Positions 1 to 11,378 of a stretch of 64,000 bases of DNA are shown here, piece by piece. Each line of letters opens with the position of its first letter. Positions within the stretch are counted from its first letter, which is position 1. The DNA is taken from positions 82,916,027 to 82,980,026 of the forward strand of contig CM059187.1 of assembly GCA_030323885.1 (NCBI GenBank), written 5' to 3'. Source of the stretch: Branchipolynoe longqiensis. Taxonomy: Eukaryota; Annelida; Polychaeta; Phyllodocida; Polynoidae. Under the pieces are notes generated by a model. That model saw only the letters and a list, made by a program, of their open reading frames with translations, was not told the origin of the DNA and did not search any database. The translations under genes were made by a program, and so were the position numbers.

Positions 1-1116
1 CCTCCCTCAGTCACTCGCCTTCCAGCCGTCCTCCCTGTTCAAGCTCCTTTTTCCTCCACCCACCCACCCAACTCTCCCTACAGCTTCGGCACCCCTCGCC
101 ACAAACTCTAAGCTCCCCCGGAGCTCCTTAGCATTAGGTTATCTTACCGCCTCCTTACAGACTCGTTATTTCCTGAGGTGCCAGCCTTAAGCTTATTTTA
201 CCTTAGCTTTCTTACCGCTTCCCTGTACTTACTCTGTTTATCCCCTGAGGCGCCTGCCTTAGTTATTTCAGCGTTCCCCTGTACATACTGTATTTCTCTC
301 CTGAGGTGTTCTCATTAAAGCGCCTCTTTTCCCACCCCCGCCTTGCCTTCTTCCTTTTCGCGCATCATGCATCCTATAATTACATAAGATTGTCGTTGTC
401 ATTACTGAATTCCACCCTGTAAACCAACATGTATTAAATCTTATGACTGTCATGCCATGCCTAATCTAGGATACAATTTCCTAGGAATAAATTTGTTTAA
501 TGCCATAATCACATACCCAACCTCATTTGTCTGAAATAATTCAAGGACGAGAAACTCAAGTACTGGCAATGAATAGTCATTTATTAGTGAACAATATGTA
601 AGCTTGGTAAATTATCGTAGTTAGTATGCACGTCAGCATTGGTCTAAGTTGGACATGTAAAGGTAAAGTAACTTGTTTGTGTCTAATCTAAAATAACAGA
701 ACAGAGAAGGTGTCAGTAATACTGGCATATATGCTCTCCTAACTTTCTAATCATATATCGGAAGATTTTCCTTTAATCACAGTTTTTATTTCTTTAAAAT
801 AATTTGTATAATGGCTTGTCAATTCTGATGCACAAATTCTGCAATTATACAGATATTAGATAATTAAAAACTGATAGCGACTACGTCCCTGGAAGTGTCC
901 TATAGATACATAAGGTCAGTGGTAGGAAGTTAGTGTATATCGTGCTGAGTGTGTGTGCTGGTTGGCTGGTTTCTCCTGGACCTGTTGCGAGTTTCAACGT
1001 GACATGAGTGGGCTTGCTGATGGTTTTTACTTACAGGCTTTGCTTTAATGGGTCATACAACAGGTCAGCTTTTTTATGTCATTTGGTACTTTTCAGAGTC
1101 CATTCATCATTTGTTG
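1..1116. other. Non-coding, no feature recognised
   Basis: The left 450 bases are pyrimidine-rich with AGGYG..CCTTA words that recur (CTGAGGTGCCAGCCTTA, CTGAGGCGCCTGCCTTA); the rest is AT-rich. The expected last exon of the host gene was looked for and not found. Confidence 0.5.
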
Positions 1117-1795
1117 TTAATGTAATACAGATAGAATAACACCCCAGCTAGAAGCATGGCAATATTCTGGTGTTGTCCCGACGTCGGCTCTTGCGTCTGT
1201 ATGGTGTCTGAGCCGACGTTTCTCCAACATGGTGGATGTATTACACAGAACATAAGTTCTCACTGCGAGCTATAATGGGTGGCTTTAATGTAATACAGAG
1301 AGAGTAAGTAACATCCCAGCTAGAAGCATTTCAGCATTCCGGTGTTGCCCTGATGTCGGCTCTTGCGTCAGTATGGCATCTGAGCCGAGGTTTCTCCGAC
1401 ATGGTGGATGTATTACACAGAACACAAGTTGTTACCGCGAGTTATAATGGGTGACTTTAATGTAATACAGAGAGAGTAATTAACACCCCAGCTGGAAGCA
1501 CGACAGCATTCCGGTGTTGCCCTGATGTCGCCTCATGCGTTAGTATGGTGACTGAGCCGAGGTTGCTCCAACATGATGGATCTATTAGACAGAACACAAG
1601 TTGTCACCGCAAGCTATAACGGGTGGCTTTAATGTAATACAGAGAGAGTAAGTAACACCCCAGCTAGAAGAATGATGGCATTCCGGTGTTGCCCTGACGT
1701 CGGCTCTTGCGTTAGTATGGCGACTGAGTCGAGATTGCTCCGACATGATGGATGTATTACACAGAACACAAGTTGTCACCGCTACCTTCAAAATT
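1117..1795. repeat. Four tandem copies of a 168-173 bp unit
   Basis: Units start at TAATGTAATACAGA near 1117, 1285, 1458 and 1631 and contain CATGGTGGATGTATTACACA and a GTCGGCTC motif. Copies differ at scattered bases. No gene recognised. Confidence 0.8.
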
Positions 1796-2029
1796 TAAGT
1801 TGCCAGCGGGAATTGTCTATATTGACACTAATATGCTCACATCAGTTTGATTTAATATCAAGCAAGGTATTTGATTTCTTCTTTGTTTTTCATCCAAAGG
1901 CGACGTTGCTCTTTGATCGTTCTCTATTTCCTACCTCATATATAATATAGAGCATATTATAGAGCATAAATAATAGCATTACAGTCTCTACTGTAATGAA
2001 GTCATCCTATAAGGAATTCACATATTTCC

Positions 2030-2640
2030 ATTCAAACGTGATGTCACTCTTCAATCTTTCTCTATGTCCTCTCCTATGCACGTCATACGTCGTACATAAT
2101 AATATTACATTGAATAATTTAATGACGCAACCATGTGCATAGTTCCCAAATTGAATGTCCCTAGCCTGGATGTAGAAGCCACATGATAGCCAGGTGAAGG
2201 GTGATGCCTTGTGCCTGATACGTATACTGCCGGGTAGATCTCCCTATGAGAATTGTGGATTGAGCCTAGTTATACACTGGGCTCAGTGCCAGACAGGATT
2301 TCACATTTCGCTCTTTAATCTTTCTCGATGTCCTCCCACCTATCTGGCATACGCCATATATATTCATACTACACTGACGAATTTAATGATCCAACCATAA
2401 CATAAACTAAACATAACTACGCTGGATGTAGATTTGTTTGGGTGTGGGAGTGCTACGTCCTGGCAACATCTAAGGTCATATGAGGATGCGGACGCTGGAT
2501 GTCGAAACCATGTGGTAATAGCGTGGGAAAGTGTGACAAGCTGTGTGTGGTACTTATAATGTAGCGAAGATCTGACTAGGAGGTTTGTGAGTTGAGCCTC
2601 ATTATACAGTGGACTGATTGTGTGGTGTTGCCGTCCCTGC
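2030..2640. repeat. Diverged tandem duplication, about 265-320 bp unit
   Basis: The TTCAATCTTTCTC..TGTCCTC block at 2050 recurs at 2314. The GAAGCCACATGATAGCCAGG..TTGAGCCTAGTTATACA block at 2170 recurs, diverged, at 2500. Confidence 0.55.
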
Positions 2641-2786
2641 ACAGATGACGGATCCGATTTTGAAGTAACCTTCCTCATAGCCATCCAAACCTGCAAATAC
2701 CAAGAGGGAAATAGCATGAGACAGGCGCTGAGGAAGGTTGTGTTAGACATTCTTAAGATACTCCCCTTTATTTCTATCATGTAGCT

Positions 2787-3216
2787 TCATCTAAGGTAGA
2801 TAAAGGATTCACCCTGTACTCGCAGTACACGGGTGAATACCAACCCTATATAAAAGCTGTCGAAAATACGGGGAAATGAAATGAGAGCCTAATTTCACAA
2901 TCTAAGAAGCAACATTTATTCTTTGTATATGTGTTCATATTTCCCCGCTACCTTTGAGTTGAAAAATATAATAAAACATCTAGTTTAATAAGACTTAAAA
3001 GTGAAATTAACGGCATTCTCTGGCTGCCATCTTGTCTTTTTGCATTCTCTCCCATTTCACCAAATCTGTGCCAATATATGTAGCCATTTGATCCTGGAAC
3101 CACAGTTTCTAGTTCCTGTCCTACAGTAAAGCTATTTTCGCCTGTATTTACACTACATTGTCATTCACATGTATACTACAAGTACAGGGTGAATCTTTTA
3201 TTTACATCTACGGTAG
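2787..3216. mobile_element. Inverted-repeat element, about 430 bp
   Basis: Ends contain AGGATTCACCCTGTACT and its inverse AGTACAGGGTGAATCTTTT, with a diverged TAGAT stretch outside. Single copy here, no coding capacity. Confidence 0.65.
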
Positions 3217-3564
3217 AATATTTGCTAGAATAATTTCACTGCAATTTATAAATGGGACAAAAGGAAGCCAAGAAGGCTGCCACATTTTGTCAATGAGCAC
3301 CGAGAGTTTATGAGTTCAAAGTGACCTTGACATACTGGATTCATACTAGTGAAGGACATGGGTGAGAGGGACAACCACCCCACTCCCGGGCGTGTAAATA
3401 CGCCAGTTCCCAGCTCCAGTCCTTCTTCGGTGACCAGGGCGGAGTAACTCGGAATAGGCGCATCATGAGTGTGTAAATAAAGTATGACCCAATTACCAGT
3501 TCCACTATAGCCTGGCCATTCCCATTGTGTAAATAAAATAACACGCCATTACCAGCACACTATA

Positions 3565-4039
3565 TACAGTACAACCCCGTTAAACCAAGATCGGTAAAAC
3601 AAAAAGATCGGTTAGTCCAAATTTTTTTTCGGCGGCCCGGCAAAATACTACCATTTATCATATAAAAAAGTTGGTTAAACCAAAGTCGGTTAATGCAAAT
3701 TATCGGTTAATCCAAACAAAATTGTCGGACCCCAGTCCACTCCAGTATGGTTAAACCAAACTTTCATCTGAGACCCCGCCCTGACTTTTATATATGGCCG
3801 CCAACAAAAGTTTGGATTAACCGATCGTTTGGTTTAACCAAGCTTCGTTTAACGGGGTTATACTGTATATACATAACAAAAACAATAATCAAAGTGTCCA
3901 CATACATTGTATATTACATGTGCAATACATGCTTACTCAAGGTCAAAGTGAAAGTCAAAGCTCGGTTAAACCAATAATTGGTTAGTCCAAACAAATTTCT
4001 AGGATCCCTTCAAGTTTGGTTTAACGGCGTTATACTGTA
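3565..4039. mobile_element. MITE-C copy
   Basis: TACAGTACAACCCCGTTAAAC to GTTTAACGGCGTTATACTGTA. An internal terminus-like sequence near 3840-3870 shows the element has a composite structure, repeated in the other copies. Confidence 0.8.
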
Positions 4040-4361
4040 GTAGCCTTTAGAATTCTCCACACGATACAAATCCCTATTTTCCATCACTTTATTATGTGTC
4101 AACCATTCTCAAATCTATCACCAACTATTAACTCTTATTCGTTGCTAAAAAAAAAGCACTGTTCATGTTAATGATTTGCTCATACATTTAATCCGCATGC
4201 ATAAGATCATGCTCATCTCAGCCTTTACTTTCTGCCACTGCCTCAAGAAATGATACAAATGGCTGCTATGCTGATGTAGATAATTGTGCTGGTTATAAGG
4301 TTATGTTCTTCACATCTCAGCTTCCTCGATATTCCTGCCCAATCCAGTAATGCTCAATGTA

Positions 4362-4866
4362 TTAAAGCTGCATAGTCCGATGAAAGCATCAAATTTTCAA
4401 AACCAATACACTGATTTTGATTTCATTCTATATATCTAACTTATACCCCAGTCACACTACAGCTTGTGACCACTTTCCGACCACCGTAGACCAAAGAACC
4501 CACACTCACCAGTGACCCCCAGACATCGGCAACCATTGTTTTGGTAGCAAGGATGTCACTGGTGAGTGTCGGTTCTTTGGTCTAAGGTGGTCGCAAAGTG
4601 GTCGCAAGCTGTAGTGTGACTGGGGTCTTAGATACCATTGCACTTATTAAGCATTTGCAAAATTTTCTAAAACCTGATTCTAGTAGTAGAAGCCTATGCT
4701 AGCAGAATGTTGGCACGCCTGCCAACATTAATTGTCCATGTTTGCACATCAAATCTCCCAAAAGGTGTCAATTTAAAATATAAGTTACTTCAAGCAAAAG
4801 TGACATATATGATATAATGATCAACCTAATATATTTATCTCAGGAAGTGACAGAAACTCAAAACCT
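4362..4866 (-). mobile_element. MITE-A copy 1, interrupted by a nested hairpin element
   Basis: Begins TTAAAGCTGCATAGTCCGATG and ends within the conserved GACAGAAACTCAAAACC stretch; the far terminus is lost. The hairpin element 4446-4625 is inserted in the segment that elsewhere reads CTAACTTAGATAC. Confidence 0.8.
4446..4625. mobile_element. Hairpin element (GTCACAC family) nested in MITE-A
   Basis: Arms of roughly 70 bases starting CCCCAGTCACACTACAGCTT and the inverse at the other end. A TTA triplet flanks both sides, compatible with a target duplication at the MITE-A CTTAG site. Confidence 0.8.
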
Positions 4867-4898
4867 CCTAATTTACAACCAGCACCCTGCTGTGTCTG

Positions 4899-5430
4899 AA
4901 GCGCCTGTCACACTGTTCCGGACTGAGTACGGGAGACCACCGGACAAAGAATTTTCTGGTCCGGTGCTCTCCGGTACACAAAATGTATCGAAATGTATCG
5001 AAATAGAGCGGAATTGGGTCAATTGCCAACGGCCGACCGGACAAGTACCGTACATGTACCGGACGAGAACCGGAGGAGAACTGGAGGAGAACCGGACACG
5101 TAACGGATGGGTACTGGACATGTACTGGACAAAAAGGACAAACCGGACACCAACAGATGGGTACCAGACATGTACGGATGGGTACCGGATGGGTACCGGA
5201 TGGGTACCAGATGGGTACCGGACATGTACCGGACAAACCGGATACCAACGGGACACGTCAGTCCATTGGTCTCCGGTAGAAGTTTTGTGCATGTTCAAAA
5301 CGTGTACCGGACACCGCAGGACACCACCGGATGGGTACCGGACATGTACCGGACATCGCCGTACAGTACCGGACAGTGTCCGGTTCTCGTCCGGTTCCCC
5401 AGCGCGGTTAGGTGTGACTGGGCCTTAAAG
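4899..5430. mobile_element. GTCACAC-end foldback element with 11-bp repeats (element 1)
   Basis: Ends GCGCCTGTCACACTG and GGTGTGACTGGGCCTTAAAG. The body consists of GGTACCGGATG-type words of about 11 bases. Long open frames through it come only from the repeats. Confidence 0.65.
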
Positions 5431-5448
5431 TATCCCCTTGGCCAGCCC

Positions 5449-5450
<2 letters not shown>

Positions 5451-5479
<29 letters not shown>
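5451..5479. repeat. Homopolymer C29
   Basis: Uninterrupted run of 29 C (G on the host gene's sense strand), 46 bases into the intron after exon 22. Confidence 0.9.
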
Positions 5480-5524
5480 TTCCCCCGCCCCGCTCCCTGG
5501 CTCCCGCTGCCCGGCATGCCTCAC

Positions 5525-5793
5525 CCGTGTCGCCGGCCCGGAAGGTATGGATGGGCAGGTCCGGCAGGTGGGTGATGAAGCCGTCGTCTTGGCGCCACAC
5601 GTTGTCGTTCAGGTCGCAGTTGCACAGCTTGGTCACGTTTGCGCATGTGTGGTTCACTCCGCATGCGCAGTTGTTGGTGCCGGGCATGGCGCCGCCCCAG
5701 TACGTCATCGCCACGTCGTACCGGTTCGTCCAGAATGTCGTCTGCACCTCCACCGCCAGGGGGTGATGGATTCCCGCCGCGTTGCACTCCCAG
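5525..5793 (-). CDS. Exon 22: C-terminal half of fibrinogen-like module
   Basis: 269 bp, acceptor gtggacag (phase 2), donor gtgagg (phase 1). It encodes WECNAAG, then YWGGAMPG, NNCACGVNHTC, KLCNCDLND, WRQDDGFIT and FRAGDTG. The order C-A-C-G, C-N-C-D and D-x-G-[FL]-[LI]-T is the diagnostic block of the Caspr/neurexin-IV fibrinogen-like region. The expected short ending after the GDTG motif is not in this exon and was not found lower down, so at least one more exon exists. A run of 29 G on the sense strand (5451-5479) starts 46 bases beyond the donor. Confidence 0.82.
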
Positions 5794-6381
5794 CTGTCCA
5801 CAGAGCAGACGTGGGCAGTGTTAGAGGATGCCGGGCTTACGTCACGTGACAACACAGTACTCATACTTGTGTAAGAACGTACTCAGATCTCGGTGCCATA
5901 GAAGGTTCTGTTCTAATGGTGCTTACTAGGATTGACTGGCGCCACTTTCAATTTAGGCCAGTTGGGTGAAACAACTGAGGTAATGTCCTAATGGTGCTCA
6001 TAACTGGCACGACTCTTAAACCCAGTCACCATTTATCCTTACCAACACTATAGTTCTCTCTGGCTTATTTTACAATCTAACCATTTATACATATTTAATC
6101 ATCTTACATATATTATGCCAACTATTAATTGTCCGTGATGCTAGCAACATGGGTAATTGGGCTCGCAAACTCAGTGCATCGTAGACTTTCGGAATGGATT
6201 ATGTTAAGGAAAGAACTGTAATAAAAACGCCAATAGGTATGTGCTGTGTTTGTGTCATTCAATTATACACGACACCTCATACTCATATTTATCCAAAAAG
6301 TAATATTTTTACAGATGGAAATATGTCACTACTGTGTGGACTGTTCGCTTGAGTTTTACAACCACCTTTGCAGGGTCTCAC

Positions 6382-6538
6382 CTGATGTACTGTTTGCAGT
6401 TGGTGGACAGGTCGACGTAGTGAAAGACGCTGGCAATGTCCAGCAGCCCTCCGTCCGCATCCACGTAAGTGATAACCGCCTCATACTCTCCGGCACCTTC
6501 GAAGCCTTGCACAAGGTGGCGCCCCTCCTTGTTGTGAC
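6382..6538 (-). CDS. Exon 21: middle of fibrinogen-like module
   Basis: 157 bp, acceptor ttctag (phase 1), donor gtgaga (phase 2). It encodes HNKEGRHLVQGFEGAGEYEA followed by a VITYVDAD strand and a NCKQYI end. It resembles the part of Caspr/neurexin-IV fibrinogen-like domains that precedes their C-x-Q-[FY]-I-x-[YW]-x-C motif, which is completed by the next exon. The foldback element 6595-7334 lies about 60 bp upstream of the acceptor. Confidence 0.78.
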
Positions 6539-6594
6539 CTAGAAGATGATTGGTTGTTTGCTTGTTGATTGGAATTTGACATCATAGTAACATC

Positions 6595-7334
6595 TAAAGG
6601 CCCTGTCACACTACGACGTAACAACATCAGCGTAGGGAGAATGTGAAACATGTTTAACTTCTCGGCGTAGTATGCAAATTTGGAGACAAGTTGAACGTGG
6701 ATGCAGCGTAGTTGATGAGAGCATAATGTTGGTAAAGCATAGTGATAGTGTCATTCCATGAGAGAGGACAACGTCATTATGCTCACGGAACGTTATCTAC
6801 GTTATGCCATCGCCAGAACTACGTTACATGATGTTATATATGTCATGACACGGTGGCGAAATGTTGAATGTACGTTGAACATACATTGGGTGTATGTTTG
6901 GCGTTCGTTCTCCTGACATTCCCATTACGCCACGTGGATGTTTCCACTGGCTTTAATGTGGGTCAATCTAGTGGAACGTAGTGGAACGTAGTGGAACGTA
7001 GTGGAACGTAGTGGAACGTAGTGGAACGTAGTGGAACGTAGTGAGCAGCGTTTGACTAACAAGTAACATCCATTTAACGTCATTGACGTTCGCAGAAGGT
7101 GTACAGAATGTACAGCAAATTCAACCCCTTACGTTCGAGTTACATCGAAAGGTTTGAACAGGTTCAAAACCTTGACGTGCGCCAACGTAACACGACTTAA
7201 CGTGACGTAGCTCGACGTCAGTCTAATTTCATTCTGACGTCATCATAACGTAACCCAATGTACGTCAAAGTAATGACGAAACGTGATCACGTCAGGCTTA
7301 TGTTGGCTCGTTATGTCATAGTGTGACAGGGGTA
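6595..7334. mobile_element. GTCACAC-end foldback element with 10-bp repeats (element 2)
   Basis: Ends TAAAGGCCCTGTCACACTA and TAGTGTGACAGGGGTAT. The body has a run of GTGGAACGTA (10-base) units near 6970-7040 and many ACGTxA words. Confidence 0.75.
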
Positions 7335-7860
7335 TAAGGTATTGTAGAGATGGCTATTAACATGTGACAGTACACCCTCATGAAGATACCGGACGGCCGA
7401 ATGGGTTGAGGGGCCGTGTTCCGTTTTGGTAGATGTTCTCATAGTGCGTACCGGATGTGAACTCTGCCCTTTGTGTATAACGTCAGGAAGGAGTACGAAG
7501 ATCTGCCGCCTAACCTGTTTCATCTTTAATACCACTGTAGACCTAATATCAATTTAATTTTAAATTTAATTTCACTTTAATAACAGTTTAATAAGACTAG
7601 ATCAAATCGACCCTGACTAGCAAGTTCAAATCTAAGGCACCTTACAATGAATCCACTGAATGACATCTTAACAACCTGCTTAAAAATGTTGAACGACAAG
7701 ACATTTCATTTACCTGAAGAAAACCCCAATCATAAACAGGGAAGTCTTGAGAACAGATTACAATTCAAGAAAAGATGATGGTGTCCTTACCTCCTCTGAC
7801 AAACATTGAATGAACCTAATTCAAAATGGCATAGCCTATAAGTATAAGCTGGAAACACAC

Positions 7861-7998
7861 CAAAACGACCCGTTCCAGTCTTAGTCTTAAAGTCGACGTC
7901 GCAGTCGATCCGGAAGCTCGGCGCGGTTGCTTCCGGTTTGATGTCAGCGATGACAGAGTCGACAAGGCCGCGCGCCACCCACTCATCACACGTTCGGG
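7861..7998 (-). CDS. Exon 20: start of fibrinogen-like (Caspr-type) module
   Basis: 138 bp if the donor gtgtgt is used. A donor nine bases earlier in the transcript (exon end 7870, gtcgtt) keeps the same phase and would drop three residues; the first fits consensus better. The acceptor is cttgcag, phase 1. It encodes TCDEWVARGL..., then SFRIDCDVDF, matching the C-x-[DE]-[LW]...F-R-[VI]-x-C-D opening of fibrinogen-like domains. Both cysteines of that first pair are present. It directly follows the TSP1 array in the same frame. Confidence 0.75.
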
Positions 7999-8030
7999 CT
8001 GCAAGGGAAAAGAAGGTTAAAGGTTCATTG

Positions 8031-8348
8031 TTAAAGCTGCACAGTCCGATGAAAACATAACCTTTTCAAAATCAAAACAATTAGCAAAATTTGATTATAC
8101 ATATCTAACTTAGATACTTGTTTTCTTATTATACATTTGATGCCACAAAAGTGAGAATACTCAGGTGATTGAATAGAACTTGGTACTGCAGAATGCTATG
8201 GTGCCAGAGTATTGGCATGCTTGCCAACATTAACTTGGCATGTTTGCACTTCAGATATCTCAAAAGCATGCATCCTAATGTATACAACTTAAGCTGAATC
8301 AAAGATCGGTCTTCATGGAAGATATAGATCATCATGTTCACTTCGCTT
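8031..8348 (-). mobile_element. MITE-A copy 2
   Basis: Starts TTAAAGCTGCACAGTCCGATG and follows the MITE-A consensus; the distal end is lost near the start of copy 3. Confidence 0.75.
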
Positions 8349-8356
8349 TACTTACA

Positions 8357-8690
8357 GTATCATAGTCCGCTAGTTTTGAATGTCTGTCATGTTACGTGAT
8401 GGGTACATTATATTGATCGCTATGCTCTAATTTATTTGAGTTTGACGTAACATTTATCTTAACCGGAGAGATATTTGAAGTGAAAACATGCAAGATAGAT
8501 TAATATTGGCAAGCATATACAAATTCTGACACCATAGGCTAACAGCTTCTATAACATTGTGTAGGTATTCCATTGTATGCAGCACACACAAAGAAATATT
8601 TAAGTTGGATATGTAGGATCAAATTTAGGTATGTTCCTGGGTTTTGAAAATTTGATGATTTTATCAGGCTATGCAAATCTAGCTACGCGT
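8357..8690 (+). mobile_element. MITE-A copy 3
   Basis: CATAGTCCG start, GGCAAGC.. and CTTCTATAACATTG mid-sections as in other copies. Its 3' end runs into the tandem array 8636-8995. Confidence 0.75.
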
Positions 8691-8995
8691 TTTGGTTTTG
8701 AAAATGTAAGGCTTTTATCGGACTATACAACTTCAGGTATGTCTCTTATTTTGAAAGGTATTTTATCGAACTACGCAAACTCTTAAGTATCTGATTTTGT
8801 TTTGAAAATCTGCTGTTTTTATCGGACTATACAACTCTAGCTATGCCTGGTTTTGAAAAGGTTATGCCTTTATCGGACAAAGCAACTGTTTTTGGTTCAG
8901 AAAATTTAGACTTTTATCGGACTATGCAAATTATAGGTATATTTTTTGGTTTCGAAAAGGTGATGCTTTTATGGGACTATGCAGCTTTAATTAGG
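8636..8995 (+). repeat. Tandem array of the MITE-A 3' end
   Basis: Five to six copies of a roughly 65-base unit, each containing GGTTTTGAAAAT..TTTATCGGACTATGCAA, i.e. the terminal part of MITE-A, ending in a regular CTATGCAGCTTTAA terminus. It lies 60 bases from exon 19. Confidence 0.8.
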
Positions 8996-9055
8996 GACTT
9001 CCCGCCCGCCTGCTATCCACGACGCTAACGAGTAATATCAGCGCAGTGTCCCCAC

Positions 9056-9232
9056 CTAGCGGAGAGCAGGGGAACTCGTGGCAGACGCCGACGCTGGTGC
9101 TGTTTCCGGTGCAGGGCGCCGTCAGGTTTCCGTGACTCTGCATGTCGCACTGCCGGGTTCTGCTCCGAGTGCCCGCCTCACACGACACGGTGCACGCACT
9201 CCACGAGCCCCACTGCAGCCAGTCACCCGGAA
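9056..9232 (-). CDS. Exon 19: last TSP1 repeat
   Basis: 177 bp, phase 1-1, acceptor ccctag, donor gtgggg. GDWLQWGSWSAC, C-T-V-S-C-E-A-G, R-S-R-T-R-Q-C, then C-H-E-F-P-C-S-P-L. Six cysteines, NLT and NST sequons, and a four-residue longer linker, which fits its place as the junction with the fibrinogen-like module. The loop lacks the GG motif and resembles exon 3 more than the central repeats. A tandemly amplified MITE end (8636-8995) lies 60 bp beyond the donor. Confidence 0.88.
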
Positions 9233-9236
9233 CTAG

Positions 9237-10462
9237 GGAGAGGACAACAGGGGGGTGTCAAATCAACGAGGCTCGGTTTCTCTTTGATCTTATCTTGTTC
9301 TTTACCTGTCATTCATGTACCAATGTTTTGCTTATTTCCCTGTAATACACGATTTCCGTGACTAGTATGACACCTGGTGATAGGCAACAACACTCATGTT
9401 GTGGGTCGAGAGTGTGTCGCTGTGTTGTTTTACACTGATGATCGAGCTTTTCAATCAATCAATCAATCAATTAATAGGATACAGCTATAATTATCAAAAA
9501 TGATTAAAAAATGGTAAGTATGTTTTCTCTCTTAATCCACATTTGTGCTGAAAATGTCAGTTGCTCAATATGAAGCCAGTGTTAACAAAGCCTCAATTGC
9601 CTTTCCACAGATTCTGTGACCCACACGTCCTGTCTGGATTATGCTCTGCACATGCATCGTGGAAATTGTGTATTGTCTATCTATATTGTTGGAGATTGTT
9701 TTACTGTGTAGCGGCAATTGTCACTAGGGCTGGAAGACCAGTGCATTAGCACTGACAACATGTTATTCAGAGGAACAAAAACACTTGAACAAAAAAAAAC
9801 CCACGCTACTAGCCGACATCCCATCATGGCAACTTGGTATGTGTGGCAGGCTTTTAAATTGCCAACTCCAAGCTGCCGATTCCATACAGACTACAACCTC
9901 TCTAATTGGACCGATTATGGGACCGACTTTAAATGGTACATTTAGGGAGGTGGTTGGTTCACACGAACCGGAAGTGAGTGGTTTTGTTGTTATTTTGTTT
10001 TGTTTTTCATTAGTTGATTAAGGACGGAAATATCAATCGCAGACAACTGGTCTCCCTCATTCCACTGCTCCTTGCCCTATCCTAGTATTACCGAATGGCA
10101 GTCCATCAGTCGATTATAGAGGTAGGTCTGATGGACATAGGTAAATACATAGCCTCATCTGTGTGGTGAACACAATCGGAGCAGTTCAAGGTTTCCTGTA
10201 AATTTTAATGTAAACATACAAATGTGAATAACACTATTTTTTCGCGAAAGAAAAGTGACAGCATAAATAAAATAACAGTTTTAGCCATCCTTAATCAATC
10301 AGTCAGTGTAGTGTATCCTTTACTACATAAGATATTAATAATATAACCACAATAGAGACATTCATAGGACACTATGCATTGATATGTTGCAGGGTCTGCG
10401 TTGGTGACACTCATTGAAATTTAGATGAATGCTTCGCCTTGCAAATACTATTTAAGTGTAGT
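9237..10462. other. Intron 18-19, mostly unrecognised
   Basis: A short AATC repeat near 9447-9470 and a SINE-body-like stretch at 10010-10100 (CAACTGGTCTCCCTCATTCC). No exon seen. Confidence 0.5.
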
Positions 10463-10612
10463 TGTCTCCACTGACCTCTCCGTCAAGAAACCACATATAC
10501 AGGTATGCTTGGGTAGGGTGATTGCATCAGGGAGCCTCTGTAGGGGAATGGTTAGCAAGCTAGCCCCGGAATGCAATGTCTCGGTACGAATCCTCTAGGT
10601 GCAATATGTGTA
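10463..10612 (+). mobile_element. Second tRNA-like SINE (S2), copy 1
   Basis: Shares ACTGACCTCTC, GATTGCATCAGGGA and GGTTAGCAAGCTAGCCCCGG with copy 2; the B-box-like region is diverged. Confidence 0.55.
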
Positions 10613-10626
10613 TACATATATACCTA

Positions 10627-10656
10627 CGTATATATATATAAATATAAATATAAAAT

Positions 10657-10712
<56 letters not shown>
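10627..10712. repeat. (TA)n microsatellite
   Basis: Imperfect left half, pure right half. Similar tracts: 16750-16798, 17126-17164, 18341-18445, 18526-18620, 30302-30350, 38808-38856, 42918-42960, 52738-52765 and 59684-59832. Confidence 0.85.
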
Positions 10713-10716
<4 letters not shown>

Positions 10717-10818
10717 AAGTGCTTTATCTGTATGTATGTAATTGCAAGCATTACATGACTTATGGATGTACACTATTTAAAAGACTTACTATTCCAAGGG
10801 AACGAGTGCACTACTCTG

Positions 10819-10975
10819 CACTGACCTCTCTGGCAAGGCATCACCTAGACAGGCAGGCATGGATATCATGATTACATCAGGGAACCTAGTCAGTGTAATG
10901 GCTAGCGCGCTAGCCCCGGAATGGCAAGAGGTGTGGTGTTCGAACCCTGCTCTAGATGCCACATTTCCATTGTGA
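10819..10975 (+). mobile_element. Second tRNA-like SINE (S2), copy 2
   Basis: TGTAATGGCTAGCGCGCTAG (A-box-like) and GTGGTGTTCGAACCCTGC (B-box-like) with the same upstream stretch as copy 1. A relic in reverse lies near 33420-33510. Confidence 0.6.
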
Positions 10976-10989
10976 TCACCCTCACAACA

Positions 10990-11343
10990 TTAAAGTTGGA
11001 TAGTCCGATGGTTTTGAGTTTCTCTCATTTTCTGAGATTAGCATATTAGGTTGATCATTATAATCTACCTCAGTTTAGTTTGAAGTAACTTTTATTTTAA
11101 ATGGCAAACTTTTGAGATATTTGAAGTGCGAACATGCTAAATTAATTTCCGCAAGCTTGCCAACACTCTAAGACCATAGGCTTCTGCAGTAACAGGTTCA
11201 ATTCAATTGCCTCAATATTCCCTTATATGTGACGACAATGTTTAATAAGTGTACCAGTATCTAAGTTAGATATGTAGAATCAAATCTAGATAATTGTTTT
11301 TGTTTTGAAAATGTGATATTGTCATCGGACCATGCAGCTTTAA
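10990..11343 (+). mobile_element. MITE-A copy 4 (full length)
   Basis: 354 bp; TTAAAGTTGGATAGTCCGATG at one end and CATCGGACCATGCAGCTTTAA at the other. The TTAA at both ends could be a TTAA target duplication. Confidence 0.85.
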
Positions 11344-11378
11344 TCTTAACGAGGTCTAGTTTCAGGACGGCTACGTAC

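Noticed and set aside
1585..1950. Short open frames with cysteines near 1.6-1.9 kb
   Set aside because: They lie in a four-copy tandem repeat with no splice-compatible extension or domain match.
1..5400. Search for the missing last exon of the fibrinogen-like module
   Set aside because: No minus-strand segment with an acceptor in phase 1 and a plausible short Gly/Cys-containing ending was recognised; the exon is probably outside the window or too short to see by eye.
4817..5766. Several overlapping open frames of 120-220 codons on both strands
   Set aside because: They run through the 11-base repeats of a foldback element and, on the plus strand, through the antisense of exon 22.
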